A DNA stretch of 64,000 nt, taken from Streptomyces sp. CB02959. GTDB taxonomy: Bacteria; Actinomycetota; Actinomycetes; Streptomycetales; Streptomycetaceae. The notes beneath the pieces are model-generated. The model was not told the DNA's origin. It saw nothing but the letters and a program-made list of their open reading frames with translations, and ran no database searches. Both the position numbers and the translations under genes were made by a program. Location of the stretch: assembly GCF_002803155.1 (NCBI RefSeq), contig NZ_NNBP01000013.1:1-64000 (forward strand), read 5' to 3'. Below, one piece after another: positions 23,199 to 31,808 of this stretch; within the stretch, counting starts at the first letter, position 1, and each line of letters begins with the position of its first letter.

Positions 23199-24167
23199 AT
23201 GCTGGACGAGATGGTGTTTCGAAGTGAAGACGTGCCGGCGGCGGACCGGTTGGCCTTCTGGGCGGAGCGTATGGGGAACACCCACGCTCCCGTACGGTTG
23301 AGGAGCGACCACGCCCACGACTTCCGGGCGTCGCAGCGGGTGTTGGCCCTCGGTGCCGTGTCCGTCTGGCCGGCCACGTTCCAACAGGTGGTCATCCGGC
23401 GCACACCGCAGCTGATCCGGCGGTCCGATCCGGAGCTGTGCCACTTCTCGCTCGTCATGAGGGGGACGGGGACCGTCGACTGGGACGGCCACGAGGCCGC
23501 CTACCGACCGCTCGACCTGCACATCAACGACTCCTCGGTGCCGTGGGAGGTCCGCACCGGCCGGGCGCCGGTGACGGCGGTCGGCGTCGAGATCCCCAAG
23601 GCGCTGCTGCCGCTGGAAGGTGGCCTGGCTGTCCGCAGGCTCCCCGGGCGGATGCCGGCGCACGAAGGGATCGGCGCGCTGCTGGCGCAGTTCCTCACCC
23701 AGCTGATCTCCGACACCACCCCCTACCAGCCCACCGACGGAGCCCGGTTGGGCTCGGTCCTCGTCGATCTGTGCGCCGCGCTGCTCGCGCACGGCGCCGA
23801 CGCCGAACACGCCCTGTCGAAGGAGACGCACTCCCGGACCCTCATCCTGCGCGTGCAGCGGTTCATCCTGGAACACCTCCACAACCCGCAACTCACCCCG
23901 TCCGCCATCGCCGCGGCGCATCACATCTCCATCAGCTATCTGCACCGCCTCTTCCAACGCGAGGAGGCCACCGTCGCCGCCTGGATCCGCCGGCGGCGCC
24001 TGGAGGCCGCCCGTCGCGACCTCGCGGATCCGGCGCTGCGCACCCTCCCCGTCCACGCCATCGCCACGCGCTGGGGCTTCTCCCGCGCGGCCGACTTCAG
24101 CCGCGCCTTCCGCACGGCGTACGGAACTCCGCCGAGGGACTACCGCAGCCAGGCGGCGAGTTCGTGA
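23199..24167 (+). CDS. AraC-family regulator with AraC-binding-like domain
   Basis: 322 residues. The N-terminal half (about 1-180) is the AraC_binding_2-type sensor seen in many actinobacterial regulators (PELCHFSLVMRGTGTVDWDG). The C-terminal DNA-binding half has LTPSAIAAAHHISISYLHRLF and VHAIATRWGFSRAADFSRAF, ending YGTPPRDYRSQ. The target is unknown; the convergent neighbour is a mycothiol-dependent isomerase-family gene. ATG 23199 follows GGGGGGAGAG. Confidence 0.88.
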   Translation: MLDEMVFRSEDVPAADRLAFWAERMGNTHAPVRLRSDHAHDFRASQRVLALGAVSVWPATFQQVVIRRTPQLIRRSDPELCHFSLVMRGTGTVDWDGHEAAYRPLDLHINDSSVPWEVRTGRAPVTAVGVEIPKALLPLEGGLAVRRLPGRMPAHEGIGALLAQFLTQLISDTTPYQPTDGARLGSVLVDLCAALLAHGADAEHALSKETHSRTLILRVQRFILEHLHNPQLTPSAIAAAHHISISYLHRLFQREEATVAAWIRRRRLEAARRDLADPALRTLPVHAIATRWGFSRAADFSRAFRTAYGTPPRDYRSQAASS

Positions 24168-24264
24168 TCCGGGAGGCGCGAGCGGGTGCCGGTCGGGGTG
24201 CTGCCGCGCGGGGGAGTCGTGCGGGGTAGCGGCCGTCTTGCCCGCTCGCGCGGGGCGGGTGGGT

Positions 24265-24972
24265 TCAGATCCAGTACGGCGCCGGGGGAACCGGGCCGGG
24301 CCCGGACGACGAGAGGGCTGCGCCGGAGGCACGGCCGGTGAGCCAGCCGAGCAGATCGGCCTGGGCGCCCGTCACGGTCGGCCCGCCGGTGCCCAGCTCC
24401 TGGACCAGATCGGTGTCGGTCGCCTCGACGCGCAGGGGCGGGACGTCGGTGCGTCGGCGCTGCGCTTCGAGGAGGTCGTCGATGATCCAGCGGGCGGCCT
24501 CGGGCGGTACGTCGGCGAAGGCGTAGCCGGCGGCCAGGTCGACGTGGTGGACTTCGAGTTCCCGCAGCCGGGTGGGCACCAGGGCGGCCGGGGTCCGCAG
24601 TTCACCGGTGCGCATCCGCACCTCATGGCTCCAGGCCGCTTCGGGTAGGGCCCGGACGGCGTGGTCGAAGCGCTCGGCGCTGGCCACGACGTCGGCCGCC
24701 AGCTCGCGGACCGGGCGCCGGGCGCCGGCCTCGATCTCGGCGGCCCGGGCGTCCATGCTGGCGTACTGCGGGGTCTCCACGCCGGTGCGGGCCCAGGTGA
24801 GCAGCCGGCAGAGGCTGTCGGTGGCGCGCGCCACATGGGTGATCACATGGCCGCGGGTCCACGGCGGCACCAGCGTCGCGCCGCCGATGTCCGTGTCGGC
24901 GAGCGCTCTGACGGTCCGTACGAAACGCTCCGTGGACGCGGTGATGGGGACCAGTGCCTCGGTGTTGTGCAT
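24265..24972 (-). CDS. Maleylpyruvate isomerase family mycothiol-dependent enzyme
   Basis: 235 residues of the MDMPI/DinB four-helix type. The N-terminal half has PPWTRGHVITHVARATDSL, with the first metal-binding His in HVITHVA, and later LRELEVHHVDL, supplying the other His ligands (ELEVHHVDLAAGY). The C-terminal SCP2-like part ends SSSGPGPVPP. Family members use mycothiol as cofactor for isomerisation or detoxification in actinobacteria. ATG 24972 is preferred over one 12 bases earlier. Confidence 0.85.
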   Translation of the reverse strand: MHNTEALVPITASTERFVRTVRALADTDIGGATLVPPWTRGHVITHVARATDSLCRLLTWARTGVETPQYASMDARAAEIEAGARRPVRELAADVVASAERFDHAVRALPEAAWSHEVRMRTGELRTPAALVPTRLRELEVHHVDLAAGYAFADVPPEAARWIIDDLLEAQRRRTDVPPLRVEATDTDLVQELGTGGPTVTGAQADLLGWLTGRASGAALSSSGPGPVPPAPYWI

Positions 24973-25351
24973 CTCAGCCCTCATCTGCCGGTCGTGCGCG
25001 GTCTGTCATGCGGTGTCCCATCTCCGGAGCAATTCCGCTCAATGGAATATCAAATCCGCATGTCGGTAGGTGTGGGGACTCTAGGTGGCACGCTTCGGCC
25101 TCGTCAACCGATCTGCCGGGTTGATGGGGAACCCGAACACGGAGGAAGTCGGGGCATTGGTCATAGAACGGTGGGATCGGCGAGAACGGTGCCAAGCGTC
25201 ACCATCGGACATCAACTCCCCATACCGCGCTGGACGGAACCGCCCCGCGACCACCGTCACCGGGCGCCGATCCCCCCGTTTTTTGGCGCATAAGGCGCTG
25301 CCGCCCACCTCCGACCGCAACCGCCCCGCGGGGCCAGGAGTCCTACCGGAC
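24973..25351. other. Divergent intergenic stretch, 379 bp
   Basis: Between the isomerase-family gene and the L,D-transpeptidase gene. An AT-richer patch near 25030-25050 may hold the isomerase promoter. No gene, RNA or clear inverted repeat was recognised. Confidence 0.4.
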
Positions 25352-26089
25352 ATGAAGCGACGCATACCCATCCGACTCCGCAGACCCGCGGCCGGTGCCC
25401 TCGGCCGGCGTGCGGGCGCGGCGCTCGCCCTCACGACCCTCACCCTCCCGCTGACGGTCGCCCTGAGTTCCCCCGCCCAGGCCGCCGGTTCGGGCTGCTA
25501 CGGACTCCGCGGCCCCTACCAGAGCCAGGCCGAACGGTTCCTCGGGCTCAAGGTCGACGGTCGGCAGTCGGCGTCCGACTGCCGGGCGATCCGCGCCTTC
25601 CAGAACAGCCACGGCATCACCCCCAACTACGGCTACGCCGGCCCGGTCACCTGGAACGTGATGCAGCTGGTGGCCAAGCAACGGGCCGCCGGCAGCCACC
25701 CGAACAGCGCCCACAAGTGCCCCACCAACAAGGGGCGGATCGCCTGCGTCGACCTGACACGCCAGCTCAGCTGGATCCAGGACGGCGGACGGCTGGTCTA
25801 CGGACCCGTACCGGTCCGCACCGGCCGCAACGGCGACGAGACCCGCACCGGGCTCAAGCGCGTCTACTGGCGGCACCTGCACCACGTGTCGACCATCTAC
25901 CACACGCCCATGCCCTACAGTCAGTTCTTCGACGGCGGTGAGGCGTTCCACGCGATCAGTGGCAGCGTCTGGTCCGCCCCCGGTTCGCACGGCTGCGTCA
26001 ACATGCGCACCAACGACGCGAAGAAGTACTGGTCGTTGCTGCACAACGGCGACGACGTGTACGTCTACGGCCGCAAGCCCGGCACCTGA
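25352..26089 (+). CDS. Secreted L,D-transpeptidase with N-terminal peptidoglycan-binding domain
   Basis: 245 residues. A long Arg-rich signal peptide ends near AQAA (42-45). A PG_binding_1-like segment (AERFLGLKVDGRQSASDCRAI, 60-80, then AIRAFQNSHGI) precedes a YkuD domain. His200 and the SHGCVNMR motif (212-219, Cys215 nucleophile, Arg219) are the catalytic set. It should form 3-3 cross-links or attach proteins to peptidoglycan outside the cell. ATG 25352 gives the signal peptide. A strong hairpin lies just after the stop. Confidence 0.92.
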   Translation: MKRRIPIRLRRPAAGALGRRAGAALALTTLTLPLTVALSSPAQAAGSGCYGLRGPYQSQAERFLGLKVDGRQSASDCRAIRAFQNSHGITPNYGYAGPVTWNVMQLVAKQRAAGSHPNSAHKCPTNKGRIACVDLTRQLSWIQDGGRLVYGPVPVRTGRNGDETRTGLKRVYWRHLHHVSTIYHTPMPYSQFFDGGEAFHAISGSVWSAPGSHGCVNMRTNDAKKYWSLLHNGDDVYVYGRKPGT

Positions 26090-26097
26090 GCACCGCC

Positions 26098-26132
26098 GCG
26101 GGCGTGCCGCCGCTCCGGCCGGCACGCCCGCG
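26098..26132. terminator. Hairpin after the L,D-transpeptidase gene
   Basis: CGCGGGCGTGCCG (26098-26110) pairs with CGGCACGCCCGCG (26120-26132), a 13-bp perfect stem with a short loop, without a T-run, as is usual in Streptomyces. Confidence 0.75.
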
Positions 26133-26282
26133 CTCCTCAGGGCACCGTCAGGGCAGAAGGGCGTCAGCGTCCTCACCTGAGTACTGGCCGAGGGGCCCGA
26201 CAACGCCGCCTCGGCGAAAGGCCCGTGGGAGCCACCCGGACCGCCGGCCGGTGCCCCCGCCGGGCCCCCTCCGCCGCCCGCC

Positions 26283-26786
26283 TCAGTGGGCGAGCAGGGT
26301 GTACAGGGCCATCGGCGTCACATAGCCGGGCCAACGGCCGTCCGCGAAGAGATGGACACCCGCGTCCTGATAGCACTGGTCGACGAGTTGGGAGCAGATC
26401 ATGTGCCGGGTGCTGGCCACATAGCGGCGCAGCCCCGGAACGGGCAGATGGATGCGGTGGGTTGCGATCGCCAGGTAGTCGAGGAAGCTGTACGGCACGC
26501 CCACGTAGCGATCGGCTGCCGCGCATATCCCTTCGCGCTGTTGCTCGGTGAGCCGCTTCGGGCACACGTAGAGCACGTCGGAGCCGTCGTACCCGCTGAG
26601 CGGCCGGACGCGGGCACCGCCCGGCTCGGCCTCCAGCAGCCGGTCGCCGGGCAGTACCAGGAAGGCGTGTTCGTAGTCGGCGACGCCGTCTCCGTTGATC
26701 CACTGGCCGAAGCGGATCAACCGGCCGGTGACACCGGAGATCTGGGTGAGCCCTATGTCACCGGGCTGGGGATGGGTGTGCTTCAT
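26283..26786 (-). CDS. Permuted NlpC/P60-like (YiiX/YaeF-type) cysteine hydrolase
   Basis: 167 residues. PGDIGLTQISGVTGRLIRFGQW at the start and VADYEHAFLVLPG with His40 come before RHMICSQLVDQCY with Cys131. The order His then Cys is that of the circularly permuted papain-like group (YiiX, YaeF) rather than classical NlpC/P60. These enzymes hydrolyse amide or ester bonds in lipids or peptides. No signal peptide, so it is probably cytosolic. ATG 26786 has AGGAGCC upstream. Confidence 0.8.
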   Translation of the reverse strand: MKHTHPQPGDIGLTQISGVTGRLIRFGQWINGDGVADYEHAFLVLPGDRLLEAEPGGARVRPLSGYDGSDVLYVCPKRLTEQQREGICAAADRYVGVPYSFLDYLAIATHRIHLPVPGLRRYVASTRHMICSQLVDQCYQDAGVHLFADGRWPGYVTPMALYTLLAH

Positions 26787-27004
26787 GAGCGGCTCCTGGG
26801 AGCGTGAGAAGCAGATTCCCCTGGGTGATACCCGCTGTTCGAGCGCCCGCACCGCGCCACGGAGAGGTCTTCGGGCCGACGGACGCGCACGCCCGTAGCG
26901 GCGAGTGGCGCCGGTGAATGATGGTGCATCTGTTACCCGACGGGGTAAACGTCCCGGGACCGCAACGGGGGGACACCGCCGACGACGAGGGGCACGACAC
27001 CATC

Positions 27005-27829
27005 ATGGCCACGGGCAGCACCGACACCCCGGCGACCGCGGACCGCGCCACCAGCACGGCGCCCGCCGCCACCGACCGCACACCACTGGCCGGCAGCGTC
27101 GCGCTGGTCACCGGCGCCTCCAGCGGAATCGGGGCCGCCACCGCACTGGCACTGGCCCGGGAGGGCTGCGCCCTCGCTCTCGTCGCGCGCCGCGCCGACC
27201 GCCTGTACGCGGTGACGGAGGCGATCGCTGAACAGGGCGGCGGCCCGGCCGTCGCGCTCTCCGCCGACCTCGGCGACGCGGAACAGGCCCAGGAGGCGGT
27301 CCGGCGGACCGTGGAGCGCTTCGGCCGCCTGGACGTACTGGTGAACAACGCCGGATACGGCGCCCGGGGCGCGGTCGAGGACAGCGACCCCGAGGACTGG
27401 GACCGGATGGTCGACCTCAACTTCAAGGCCGTCCTGAAGATGTCGCACGCCGCGCTCCCGCACCTCCTGCGCGCCGCCGGCTCCGGACCGCGCGGCGTCG
27501 CCGACCTGGTGACCGTCAGTTCGGTGGCCGGCCGGGTGCCCCGCAAGGACAACAGTGTCTACTCCGCCACCAAGCACGCGGTGTGCTCCTTCAGCGAGGC
27601 CCTGCGCCAGGAGGTAACCGGCCGGGGCGTCCGTGTCGGACTGGTCGAACCGGGCATGACCACCACGGAGATGACCCTCGGCGGCCAGGCCGCGTCGGCC
27701 CACGGCATGCCCCGGGACGCCTGGCTGCACGCCGAGGACATCGCCCGCGCCATCGCCTTCGTGGTCACCCAGCCGGCCCGGGTGGCGATCAACGAGATCA
27801 TGGTCCGCCCCACCGCCCAGGAGCACTGA
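27005..27829 (+). CDS. Short-chain dehydrogenase/reductase
   Basis: 274 residues. NAD(P)-binding TGASSGIG (36-43), NNAG (114-117), catalytic Ser172 in VSSVAG and YSATK (Tyr186, Lys190) are all present, so the enzyme should be active. The first 28 residues are a Thr/Ala-rich extension. ATG 27005 is used because earlier in-frame starts give unlikely sequence; its Shine-Dalgarno is weak. The next gene begins 3 bp after its stop. Substrate unknown. Confidence 0.9.
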   Translation: MATGSTDTPATADRATSTAPAATDRTPLAGSVALVTGASSGIGAATALALAREGCALALVARRADRLYAVTEAIAEQGGGPAVALSADLGDAEQAQEAVRRTVERFGRLDVLVNNAGYGARGAVEDSDPEDWDRMVDLNFKAVLKMSHAALPHLLRAAGSGPRGVADLVTVSSVAGRVPRKDNSVYSATKHAVCSFSEALRQEVTGRGVRVGLVEPGMTTTEMTLGGQAASAHGMPRDAWLHAEDIARAIAFVVTQPARVAINEIMVRPTAQEH

Positions 27830-27832
27830 CCC

Positions 27833-28342
27833 GTGCCGCTGCGCCTTCTGCTCACCTCCGACACCCATGTCCCGCAGCGCGCCCGGGCCCTGCCGCCGCA
27901 ACTGCTCGACGCCCTCCCGCGTGCCGACGTCGTGGTGCACGCCGGCGACTGGACCGACCCGGCCACCCTGGACCTGCTCCAGACCCGGGCCCGCCGGCTG
28001 ATCGCGGTGTACGGCAACAACGACGGCCCGGCACTGCGCGCCCGCCTGCCGGAGGTGGCACACGAGGACCTGGACGGACTACGGCTCGGCGTGGTCCACG
28101 AGACCGGCCCCGCCCAGGGCCGGGAACGCCGCTGCGCGGACCGCTTCCCCGACCTCGACGTGCTGGTCTTCGGACACAGTCACATCCCCTGGGACACCAC
28201 GACGGAGACGGGACTGCGCCTGCTGAACCCCGGGTCGCCGACGGACCGCCGCCGGCAGCCCTCGTGCACGTACATGACCGCGGAGATCGCCGGTGGCCGG
28301 CTCACCGAGGTGGTGCTGCACCGGCTGCCGCTCCGGCGCTGA
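27833..28342 (+). CDS. YfcE/MJ0936-type metallophosphoesterase
   Basis: 169 residues. SDTHV (9-13), HAGDW (36-40), YGNNDG (59-64), HET and FGHSHIPW (113-120) form the two-metal calcineurin-like centre of the small YfcE subfamily, and LLNPGSPTDRRR is the family C-terminal motif. It is expected to cleave phosphodiesters, with substrate uncertain. The start is GTG 27833, three bases after the SDR stop, so the two are co-translated. Confidence 0.9.
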   Translation: MPLRLLLTSDTHVPQRARALPPQLLDALPRADVVVHAGDWTDPATLDLLQTRARRLIAVYGNNDGPALRARLPEVAHEDLDGLRLGVVHETGPAQGRERRCADRFPDLDVLVFGHSHIPWDTTTETGLRLLNPGSPTDRRRQPSCTYMTAEIAGGRLTEVVLHRLPLRR

Positions 28343-28360
28343 GCGGCGCCCCGCGGCGGG

Positions 28361-28870
28361 TCAGGCGCCCAGCAGGCCGCGCACGTAGGCCGCCTGGCCG
28401 GCGTGCTGGAGATCGTCCGCGACCACGCTGACCAGCCGGACGCCCAGGGTGACCGGCGGCGACCAGCTCCGGTCGACGACCCGGCCGAGGTCCTTCACCG
28501 CGAGCGTGGACAGGTACCGCACCGTGCCCTCGTGCACCGCCGCATGATAGTCCGTCAGCAGCTCCGCGCTCAGGCCCCGCACCTTCGCGACGTCCTTCCG
28601 GGAATGCCCGTAGCCGATGTCCTGCGCGGGGAACGGCAGCCCGAACGCCTCGTACCACTCGTCCGAGCTCCAGACCTGCTCGGTGCCGGCCACCCCGGCG
28701 ATGTGGTCGTCCTGGACCCGGGTGAGGTGCCAGACCAACCAGGCGATGGAGTTGGCCCGCCCGTCGGGACGGGTGCCGAGCTGTTCGGGGTCGAGGCCGT
28801 CGACCACCTCCTCGACGACCTCGCGGATCCGGCCGAAGGCGTCGACGAGCAGATCGGTGCTGGCGGACAT
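28361..28870 (-). CDS. DinB-family (DUF664) protein
   Basis: 169 residues forming a four-helix DinB bundle: DPEQLGTRPDGRANSIAWLVWHLTRVQDDHIAG carries the first His ligand in WHLTR, and DDLQHAGQAAYVRG near the C-terminus the last. Members bind a divalent metal and are related to mycothiol or bacillithiol S-transferases. It is convergent with the phosphoesterase gene. ATG 28870. Confidence 0.88.
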   Translation of the reverse strand: MSASTDLLVDAFGRIREVVEEVVDGLDPEQLGTRPDGRANSIAWLVWHLTRVQDDHIAGVAGTEQVWSSDEWYEAFGLPFPAQDIGYGHSRKDVAKVRGLSAELLTDYHAAVHEGTVRYLSTLAVKDLGRVVDRSWSPPVTLGVRLVSVVADDLQHAGQAAYVRGLLGA

Positions 28871-29077
28871 GGCGGCTCCGTACGGTGGGGGACGGCCGGT
28901 GGCTGCGGTCCGGCCATCGTCGCAAGCCGGGCGGGCGGCCACCGCCCGGCGCACCGGGGTGGACGGCCGCTCCGCCGCATGGCGGAAGCCCGGCGACCCG
29001 GGATCACCCCCGTGGACCATACGGGTCCGACCCCCAGGCCGATGGCGTCCGCCCGTCCGCCCGGCACGATCGAACCC

Positions 29078-29662
29078 ATGCACACAGGCAACCCGAAAAC
29101 CGCGAGCCACCTCCACAACTCCCTTGAATCGGCGCCGTGTTGGGCCGTATGGGCGGCGCATCTGACGGCCTTGGCGGTGCTGCCCAGCGGACTGTGGCGG
29201 CTCGCCATGGTGGCGGGGCACCCGGCGGGCTACACCGCCGAGGGCTTCGTACCGTTCGACACCGCCGGCGCCAAGGTCTGGATGCTGGCGCTCAGCGTGT
29301 TCAGCGAGCTCGCGGCGCTGCTGACGATCGGCCTGGTGCGGCCGTGGGGCGAGGTCGTGCCGCGCCGGGTGCCGCTGCTCGGCGGGCGGACCGTCCACCC
29401 GGTGGCCGCCGCCGTCCCGGCCGGACTCGGCGCGCTGGCGCTGACCGTGCTCTGGGCGCGCGTGCCCTGGTGGTGGTCGTACCCCCATGCGGACATGACG
29501 CCCACCGGGAACATCGTGGTCGGCATCCTCTACCAGCCGCTGTTCCTGTGGGGGCCGCTGCTGGGAGCCGTCACCGTCTCCTACTGGCGGCGCCGGCGCC
29601 GTTCTTCGGGCGAGGGGCGGAGCCGGGCCCGCGGACCGGTCGGCACCGGCGGGCGGCGTTGA
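29078..29662 (+). CDS. Four-helix membrane protein, unknown
   Basis: 194 residues with hydrophobic segments at about 22-45, 67-86, 108-128 and 147-168. The tail is Arg-rich (YWRRRRRSSG). Conserved-looking loops include PSGLWRLAMVAGHPAG and YPHADMTPTGN. No family recognised. ATG 29078 lacks a strong Shine-Dalgarno; an upstream in-frame ATG at 29042 is possible. Confidence 0.65.
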   Translation: MHTGNPKTASHLHNSLESAPCWAVWAAHLTALAVLPSGLWRLAMVAGHPAGYTAEGFVPFDTAGAKVWMLALSVFSELAALLTIGLVRPWGEVVPRRVPLLGGRTVHPVAAAVPAGLGALALTVLWARVPWWWSYPHADMTPTGNIVVGILYQPLFLWGPLLGAVTVSYWRRRRRSSGEGRSRARGPVGTGGRR

Positions 29663-29663
29663 G

Positions 29664-30155
29664 TCAGCGCCGCGCGGACCGTGCGGCGAGGGTGTCCAGC
29701 AGGGCCTGGACCGGCCGCAGCGCGCGGTCGCCGGGGCCGACGACGGTGAGGATGCGGGGCAGCGGCTCCACCACCCGGACCAGGCGGCCGGCCCGGAGGT
29801 AGGGATTGGGGTCGCCCAGCGCGACTTCCAGCGCGGGCCGCGTCCAGTGCGCCCTGGCCAGGCCCCAGGCCCAGTGGTGCTCGTCCTCGTAGGGCAGCCA
29901 TCGGCCGGCCGTGTAGGCGTCCGCCAGGTCGTGGGCCTGACGGGACATCGACTGCCAGCTGAAGTCCTCCTCGATCAACTCGCGGCGCCGGCGGCCGGGG
30001 CGGTCCTCCCCGCACGGCGCGCACAGCCGCACCTGCCGCTGCGGACCGATCGGGGGCCGCACGGCCAGGGCGGGCGCGCCGACGGCGGGACGACGGTAAT
30101 GGCACAGGTCACAGGTGGCCGCGCCGGTGGTCGAGGGGTCCGGATATGAGCTCAC
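29664..30155 (-). CDS. Hypothetical protein with N-terminal zinc ribbon
   Basis: 163 residues. CDLCHYRRP (15-23) and LCAPCGED (44-51) form a CxxC...CxxC zinc ribbon. The rest is helical (FSWQSMSRQAHDLADAYTAGRWLPYED, then WAWGLARAHW) without a recognised domain. It starts with GTG 30155 and is convergent with the membrane protein at two bases distance. Function unknown. Confidence 0.6.
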   Translation of the reverse strand: MSSYPDPSTTGAATCDLCHYRRPAVGAPALAVRPPIGPQRQVRLCAPCGEDRPGRRRRELIEEDFSWQSMSRQAHDLADAYTAGRWLPYEDEHHWAWGLARAHWTRPALEVALGDPNPYLRAGRLVRVVEPLPRILTVVGPGDRALRPVQALLDTLAARSARR

Positions 30156-30409
30156 GAAGGACTCAACGACACAGACGTGACCAGGTGGCGTGGCTCATGG
30201 GTGGCGAACTCAGGCAACGGTGCGACGTCGTGCTGCGTCATGCGAACAACCCTACCCGGCCCAGGAGTTGGCCAACGGTTCCCCATGCAACAGTCACATT
30301 TTGGCATGTACACACCTTGTTCATCTCGAAGGTCTACCCGCATAGACCGTGGGGTGGTCCCATGACGACACCTGCCCGGCACGAGGCCGGGCCCGACCTC
30401 GGAGCCCCC

Positions 30410-30931
30410 ATGCGATCGATACGCCGATTCGCCTCCGCGACCACCGCACTCGCCCTCGCCTCCGCCGGACTCCTCCTCACCACCGGCAGCGCCCACGCCG
30501 CCACCTGCTCCCAGTCCCGGCTGCCCCTCCCGGACTCGGCCTGCACCCCCGGCGCCTTCAACCCGGACGTCACCCAGTCCACCATCGCCTCGACCATCTG
30601 CGTCCCCGGCTGGACCAAGACGGTCCGCCCGCCGGTCTCCTACACCACGCCGCTGAAGATCAAGCAGATCGGCGAGTACGGCTACAGCGACACCAACACC
30701 GCCGACTACGAAGAGGACCACCTCGTCCCCCTCGAACTCGGCGGCGCTCCGCGCGACCCCAAGAACCTCTGGCCCGAGCCCCGCTACGGCAACCAGCCCG
30801 CCGCCAGCAAGGACTCCGTCGAGAACAAACTGAAGACCGCCGTCTGCAACGGCGACGTCACCCTCGACGACGCGCGCAACGCCATCGCCACCGACTGGAC
30901 CACCGCGCTGTCCAAGGTCGGCATCGGCTGA
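30410..30931 (+). CDS. Secreted HNH-like nuclease-domain protein
   Basis: 173 residues. The signal peptide is MRSIRRFASATTALALASAG, with cleavage after SAHA. The mature part has four Cys and an EEDHLVPLELGG followed by DPKNLWPEP motif, which resembles the HNH/ExeM-type fold with His as general base, though the second metal His is not evident. Activity may be degenerate. ATG 30410 has GGAG and gives the signal peptide directly; ATG 30362 would add 16 residues before it. Confidence 0.7.
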   Translation: MRSIRRFASATTALALASAGLLLTTGSAHAATCSQSRLPLPDSACTPGAFNPDVTQSTIASTICVPGWTKTVRPPVSYTTPLKIKQIGEYGYSDTNTADYEEDHLVPLELGGAPRDPKNLWPEPRYGNQPAASKDSVENKLKTAVCNGDVTLDDARNAIATDWTTALSKVGIG

Positions 30932-30979
30932 CCACGGGCACCCGCCGCCGTCCGCCAGGCACGAGCGGCACCCCACCGG

Positions 30980-31024
30980 TCACCGGCGGCGGCCCGGCCA
31001 TCCCGGCCGGCCCGCCGCCGGTGA
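30980..31024. terminator. Strong bidirectional hairpin
   Basis: TCACCGGCGGCGGCCCGGCC pairs, with one mismatch, with the sequence ending GCCGCCGGTGA, with a five-base loop. It lies between convergent genes (HNH-like and methyltransferase). Confidence 0.85.
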
Positions 31025-31028
31025 CGGC

Positions 31029-31781
31029 TCAGCCGGCCCGCGGGTCCACCCGGGTCGCCACCACCAGCCGGCACCGGGGACTGCCGTCCGCCCGCCGCCC
31101 CAGCTCGGGCACCGCCCGCAGCTCCACCGCGAACCCGGCCCGCACCAGCTCGGCCGCCACCTCCGCGAGCCGGAAACCCCGGTAATACATCACGAACCGC
31201 GGCCGCCACAGCGCATTGCGCACCCGCATCGCCGCATCGAAACCCCACAGCGCCCAGTACAACGGCGACCCCGGCCGGGCGGGCGCCATCACCGGGAACA
31301 CGAACCGCCCACCGGGCCGCAACACCGACCGCACCTGCGCGAACAACCCAGGGCGCTCCCGCGGCAGAAAATGCCCGAACGCCCCGAAACTCACCACGAC
31401 ATCGAAGACCGGCCCGAACGGCAGCGCCCGCGCGTCCGCCCGCACCCACTCCGGCGACGGCCCGGACCCGTCGCGCCCAGGTCCCGCGGCGCGGTCCCGT
31501 CCCACCGCGAGCATCCCCGCGCTGACGTCGACACCGGTCACCCGCTCCCGGCACACCCGCCGCAGCACGTCCATCCCCGCACCCGTACCGCAACACAGGT
31601 CCAGCCCACTGCCGAACGGGCCGAGCTCCCGCAACTCCCGCACCACCGGATCCAGCACCGCGTCCGGCGTCCGGAACGGCGTCCGGTCGAACTTCGGGGA
31701 GAGCAGGTCGTAGCCCCGCTCGACGGACGACAGCGCCTGAACGGCGAGCTCACGGAACGTAGGACCCTCGGGTGCGAACAC
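31029..31781 (-). CDS. Class I SAM-dependent methyltransferase
   Basis: 250 residues. Motif I is LDLCCGTGAGMDVL (about 60-73), with VTGVDVSAGMLAVG as the acidic strand, then RADARALPFG and LRPGGRFVFPVM. The C-terminal region binds an unknown acceptor. It starts with GTG 31781. Divergent or alone in its transcription unit; nothing nearby indicates the substrate. Confidence 0.85.
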   Translation of the reverse strand: MFAPEGPTFRELAVQALSSVERGYDLLSPKFDRTPFRTPDAVLDPVVRELRELGPFGSGLDLCCGTGAGMDVLRRVCRERVTGVDVSAGMLAVGRDRAAGPGRDGSGPSPEWVRADARALPFGPVFDVVVSFGAFGHFLPRERPGLFAQVRSVLRPGGRFVFPVMAPARPGSPLYWALWGFDAAMRVRNALWRPRFVMYYRGFRLAEVAAELVRAGFAVELRAVPELGRRADGSPRCRLVVATRVDPRAG

Positions 31782-31808
31782 CGCGACAGCATAGGCGCCG
31801 GGCCCGCC

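Noticed and set aside
24974..25195. Minus ORF of 73 codons upstream of the isomerase-family gene
   Set aside because: No ribosome site or conserved sequence; it spans the likely promoter.
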